Below the pieces are notes generated by a model, which was given only the letters and a program-made list of their open reading frames with translations, had not been told where the DNA came from and did not search any database. Source: Streptomyces angustmyceticus (lineage in GTDB: Bacteria > Actinomycetota > Actinomycetes > Streptomycetales > Streptomycetaceae). From it: 64,000 nt of DNA. Of this stretch, positions 62,418 to 64,000 are shown in pieces. Numbering within the stretch: position 1 is the first letter of the stretch; the number at the start of each line of letters is the position of its first letter. A program made the position numbers and the translations under genes. The stretch covers positions 6,795,501 through 6,859,500 of the forward strand of contig NZ_CP082945.1 of assembly GCF_019933235.1 (NCBI RefSeq), written 5' to 3'.

Positions 62418-63812
62418 ATGGCCACCGATCACACCACCTGCCCGGACTGCGGCGCTCCGGCTCCCCAGACGGGGCAGTCGTTCTGCGACTCCTGCGGGGC
62501 CTTTCTGCGCTGGGAGCGGCCCACGGCGTCGACGTCCGGGCCGCCCCCCTCGTCCGCGGCCGCGCCGCCGGCACCGTCGGGGCCGTCCGGGGCGTCGTCT
62601 CCGGCACCGCCGTCCGCCTCCGGACCGGCCGCGGCGGGCGCGCACCCCGCGCCGAACGGCCCGTACGCCGCCCCCGGCCACCCCGCCGAACCGGGCGCCG
62701 CCGCACGGACCGACGCCGCCGCGCCCCGGACCGGCCCGGCCGCCCCCGCCGCCGGGCACGCCACCGCTCCCGCCGCCGCCCCGCAACAGGGCAGCGAGGA
62801 CCCGACCGCCCCGCTCCCGCCGGTCGACGGCGGCGACGGGGGAGCGGCCCCCTCCCGGCCCGCCCCGCACACCCCGGAGCGTCCGGACGGCGCCGACCCC
62901 TCGCACGACCCGGCCCACCCGCAAGGCCAAGGCACCCCGCCCCACCGCCCGGCCGGCCAGGGCAACGTCTCCGAAACCGGCATCCGCGCCCTCCTGGTGC
63001 CCGTGCCGGACGCCTCGCCCCTCGTCGCCCCGTCGGCACCCGGCAGTGTGCTGCCCGGCCGGCCCGACGCGGCCCGGCCGCGGGTCCGTACCCCGCAGGC
63101 CGCCCCCGAGCCCGTCGACGGCACGCCCTGCCCGAGCTGCGCCAAGCCCAACCGGCCGGGCCGGCACTTCTGTCACAGCTGCGCCACCCCCCTGAACGAC
63201 ATCGCCCGCCCGGAGGCCGAGGGCCCGTACGCCGGAGAGCGCCCGAAGCTGCACCGCGACCGCACCCGGTGGATCGCCCGTGCCGTCGTCGCGGTCGTGA
63301 TCGCCGGCGTCGTGGCCGGGGGCATCATCGGCGGACCGCCGGCCGCGCGGGCCGTTCAGGACCACTTCGCCGAGCGCGTCCCGGTGCCCGCCGCCACCTG
63401 GAAGGCCTCGCACTCCGGCCCCCGGAACGGCCCGAAGCTCGCCTTCGACGGCTACTCCAACACCTGGTGGGGGACGGGCTATTCGGGCGCCTCCACCGGC
63501 CAGTACCTGGAGGCCGGATTCGGCCAGCCCACCGATCTGCTGAACGTGGTGATCACGCCCGGTGCCTCCGCGCGCACCCCGCAGGCCGCCGACCCGGCCC
63601 GCCCGCACGAGTTCGACGTGATCGTGACGGACTCCGCGGGCAAGCGGCACCTCTCGCACTACCGGGTCAACGACGGCGGGCCGCAGCGGATCGACGTGCG
63701 GGTACGGGACGCGATGACCGTACGGCTGGTGCTGCGCTCCGCGTACGGCGCCACGGACAAGAAGCAAGTGGCCATCGCCGAGCTGGAGTTCTTCGGCCGC
63801 TCGACCGGATAG
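62418..63812 (+). CDS. Zinc-ribbon / TM / glycan-binding-like membrane protein, CisA-like
   Basis: A 464-aa protein. The N-terminal zinc ribbon has Cys8, Cys11, Cys23 and Cys26 (CPDCG...CDSCG). A Pro/Ala-rich disordered stretch of about 200 residues follows, then a second ribbon with Cys238, 241, 252 and 255. A membrane helix (about 287-306) leads to a C-terminal domain (about 320-464) resembling discoidin/NADase-type glycan-binding domains (KLAFDGYSNTWWGTGYSG). This layout resembles CisA, the membrane protein reported to be needed for CIS-linked cell death in Streptomyces; the match is from architecture, not a search. Confidence 0.75.
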   Translation: MATDHTTCPDCGAPAPQTGQSFCDSCGAFLRWERPTASTSGPPPSSAAAPPAPSGPSGASSPAPPSASGPAAAGAHPAPNGPYAAPGHPAEPGAAARTDAAAPRTGPAAPAAGHATAPAAAPQQGSEDPTAPLPPVDGGDGGAAPSRPAPHTPERPDGADPSHDPAHPQGQGTPPHRPAGQGNVSETGIRALLVPVPDASPLVAPSAPGSVLPGRPDAARPRVRTPQAAPEPVDGTPCPSCAKPNRPGRHFCHSCATPLNDIARPEAEGPYAGERPKLHRDRTRWIARAVVAVVIAGVVAGGIIGGPPAARAVQDHFAERVPVPAATWKASHSGPRNGPKLAFDGYSNTWWGTGYSGASTGQYLEAGFGQPTDLLNVVITPGASARTPQAADPARPHEFDVIVTDSAGKRHLSHYRVNDGGPQRIDVRVRDAMTVRLVLRSAYGATDKKQVAIAELEFFGRSTG

Positions 63813-63940
63813 CGGCGGCCGGTCGCGGCGGAGGCTGCTTCGGCCCGCGAACGGCCGGAGCCGGGAAGAGCCCTCGTGGCACGGGGGAGACCGGCCCTTC
63901 CCGGCAGACCCATCGTCGGCCGTCCGCCGCCGTGGCCCCC

Positions 63941-63956
63941 AGGGCCGAACGGCCCT
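63941..63956 (+). terminator. Hairpin downstream of CIS operon
   Basis: AGGGCCG-AA-CGGCCCT, 128 bases past the last CIS gene; a plausible end of the operon transcript. Confidence 0.4.
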
Positions 63957-64000
63957 CTTCCGCACCGCATTTGGCCCTCCGGGCGAGGTGGCGGGGCCCT

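Noticed and set aside
61578..63965. A 795-codon minus-strand frame opposite baseplate J, gpI and the CisA-like gene
   Set aside because: Antisense to well-supported coupled genes, with no domain resemblance.

Overview
The window is very GC-rich with strong third-position G/C bias, and it carries families typical of Streptomyces: DUF4865, a DUF6643-like protein, an Rv1733c-like protein, TerD, an ALF-repeat HINT toxin and an actinobacterial cytoplasmic contractile injection system (CIS). It therefore looks like a chromosomal segment of a Streptomyces or a close relative. No rRNA, tRNA, CRISPR array or insertion sequence was seen.

Left part (about 0-28.8 kb) is ordinary accessory and core-like chromosome. 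It holds a divergent MFS exporter / ROK regulator pair, a PPOX F420-type oxidoreductase, a TetR-DUF4865-phosphotriesterase operon with a near-palindromic operator, a SHOCT protein, an anti-sigma-like ATPase, a Cds1-like PLP enzyme, a SRPBCC protein and a DeoR regulator. It continues with a membrane-inserted alpha/beta-hydrolase, a beta-helix/AAA fusion, an Rv1733c-like membrane protein, a frameshifted small gene, a MOSC protein, a two-domain TerD protein, an HpnB-like glycosyltransferase, a glutamate-racemase-like enzyme, a Nudix protein, a lipoprotein, 3-hydroxybutyrate dehydrogenase with a GAF/PucR regulator, CsbD and an MHS transporter. Several genes here have a TAnnnT -10 box six or seven bases before the start codon and look leaderless.

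Middle part (29.0-43.3 kb) is a conflict and modification island. A leftward cluster encodes a secreted 167-aa protein, a pseudo-trypsin and a trypsin each followed by five short repeats, a 1332-aa ALF-repeat/HINT protein ending in a papain-like toxin domain, and its 112-aa presumed immunity protein. Next come a SLATT 2TM protein and a tightly overlapped leftward operon: a frameshifted Nudix gene, a methyltransferase-Nudix-FxLD-type methyltransferase fusion, a MazG-like protein and another Nudix protein.

Right part (43.9-63.8 kb) is a complete-looking CIS locus. A DUF4255 cap protein and an AAA+ ATPase come first. An APH-like kinase and an oppositely oriented Ig-like/TM/ricin-like protein follow. 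The main rightward operon then encodes a small basic protein, sheath, inner tube, two tail-assembly-chaperone-like proteins, a giant disordered protein with repeated VQR/LQR motifs in the tape-measure position, a second tube-like protein, a LysM adaptor, a VgrG-like spike, gp25, baseplate J, gpI and a zinc-ribbon/TM/glycan-binding-like protein resembling CisA. Two 14-bp palindromes 73 bp apart lie in the divergent promoter region of this operon.

Three genes (about 16.5, 42.4 and 55.9 kb) each appear broken by a single-base frameshift in G/C-rich sequence, so sequencing or assembly error should be considered.
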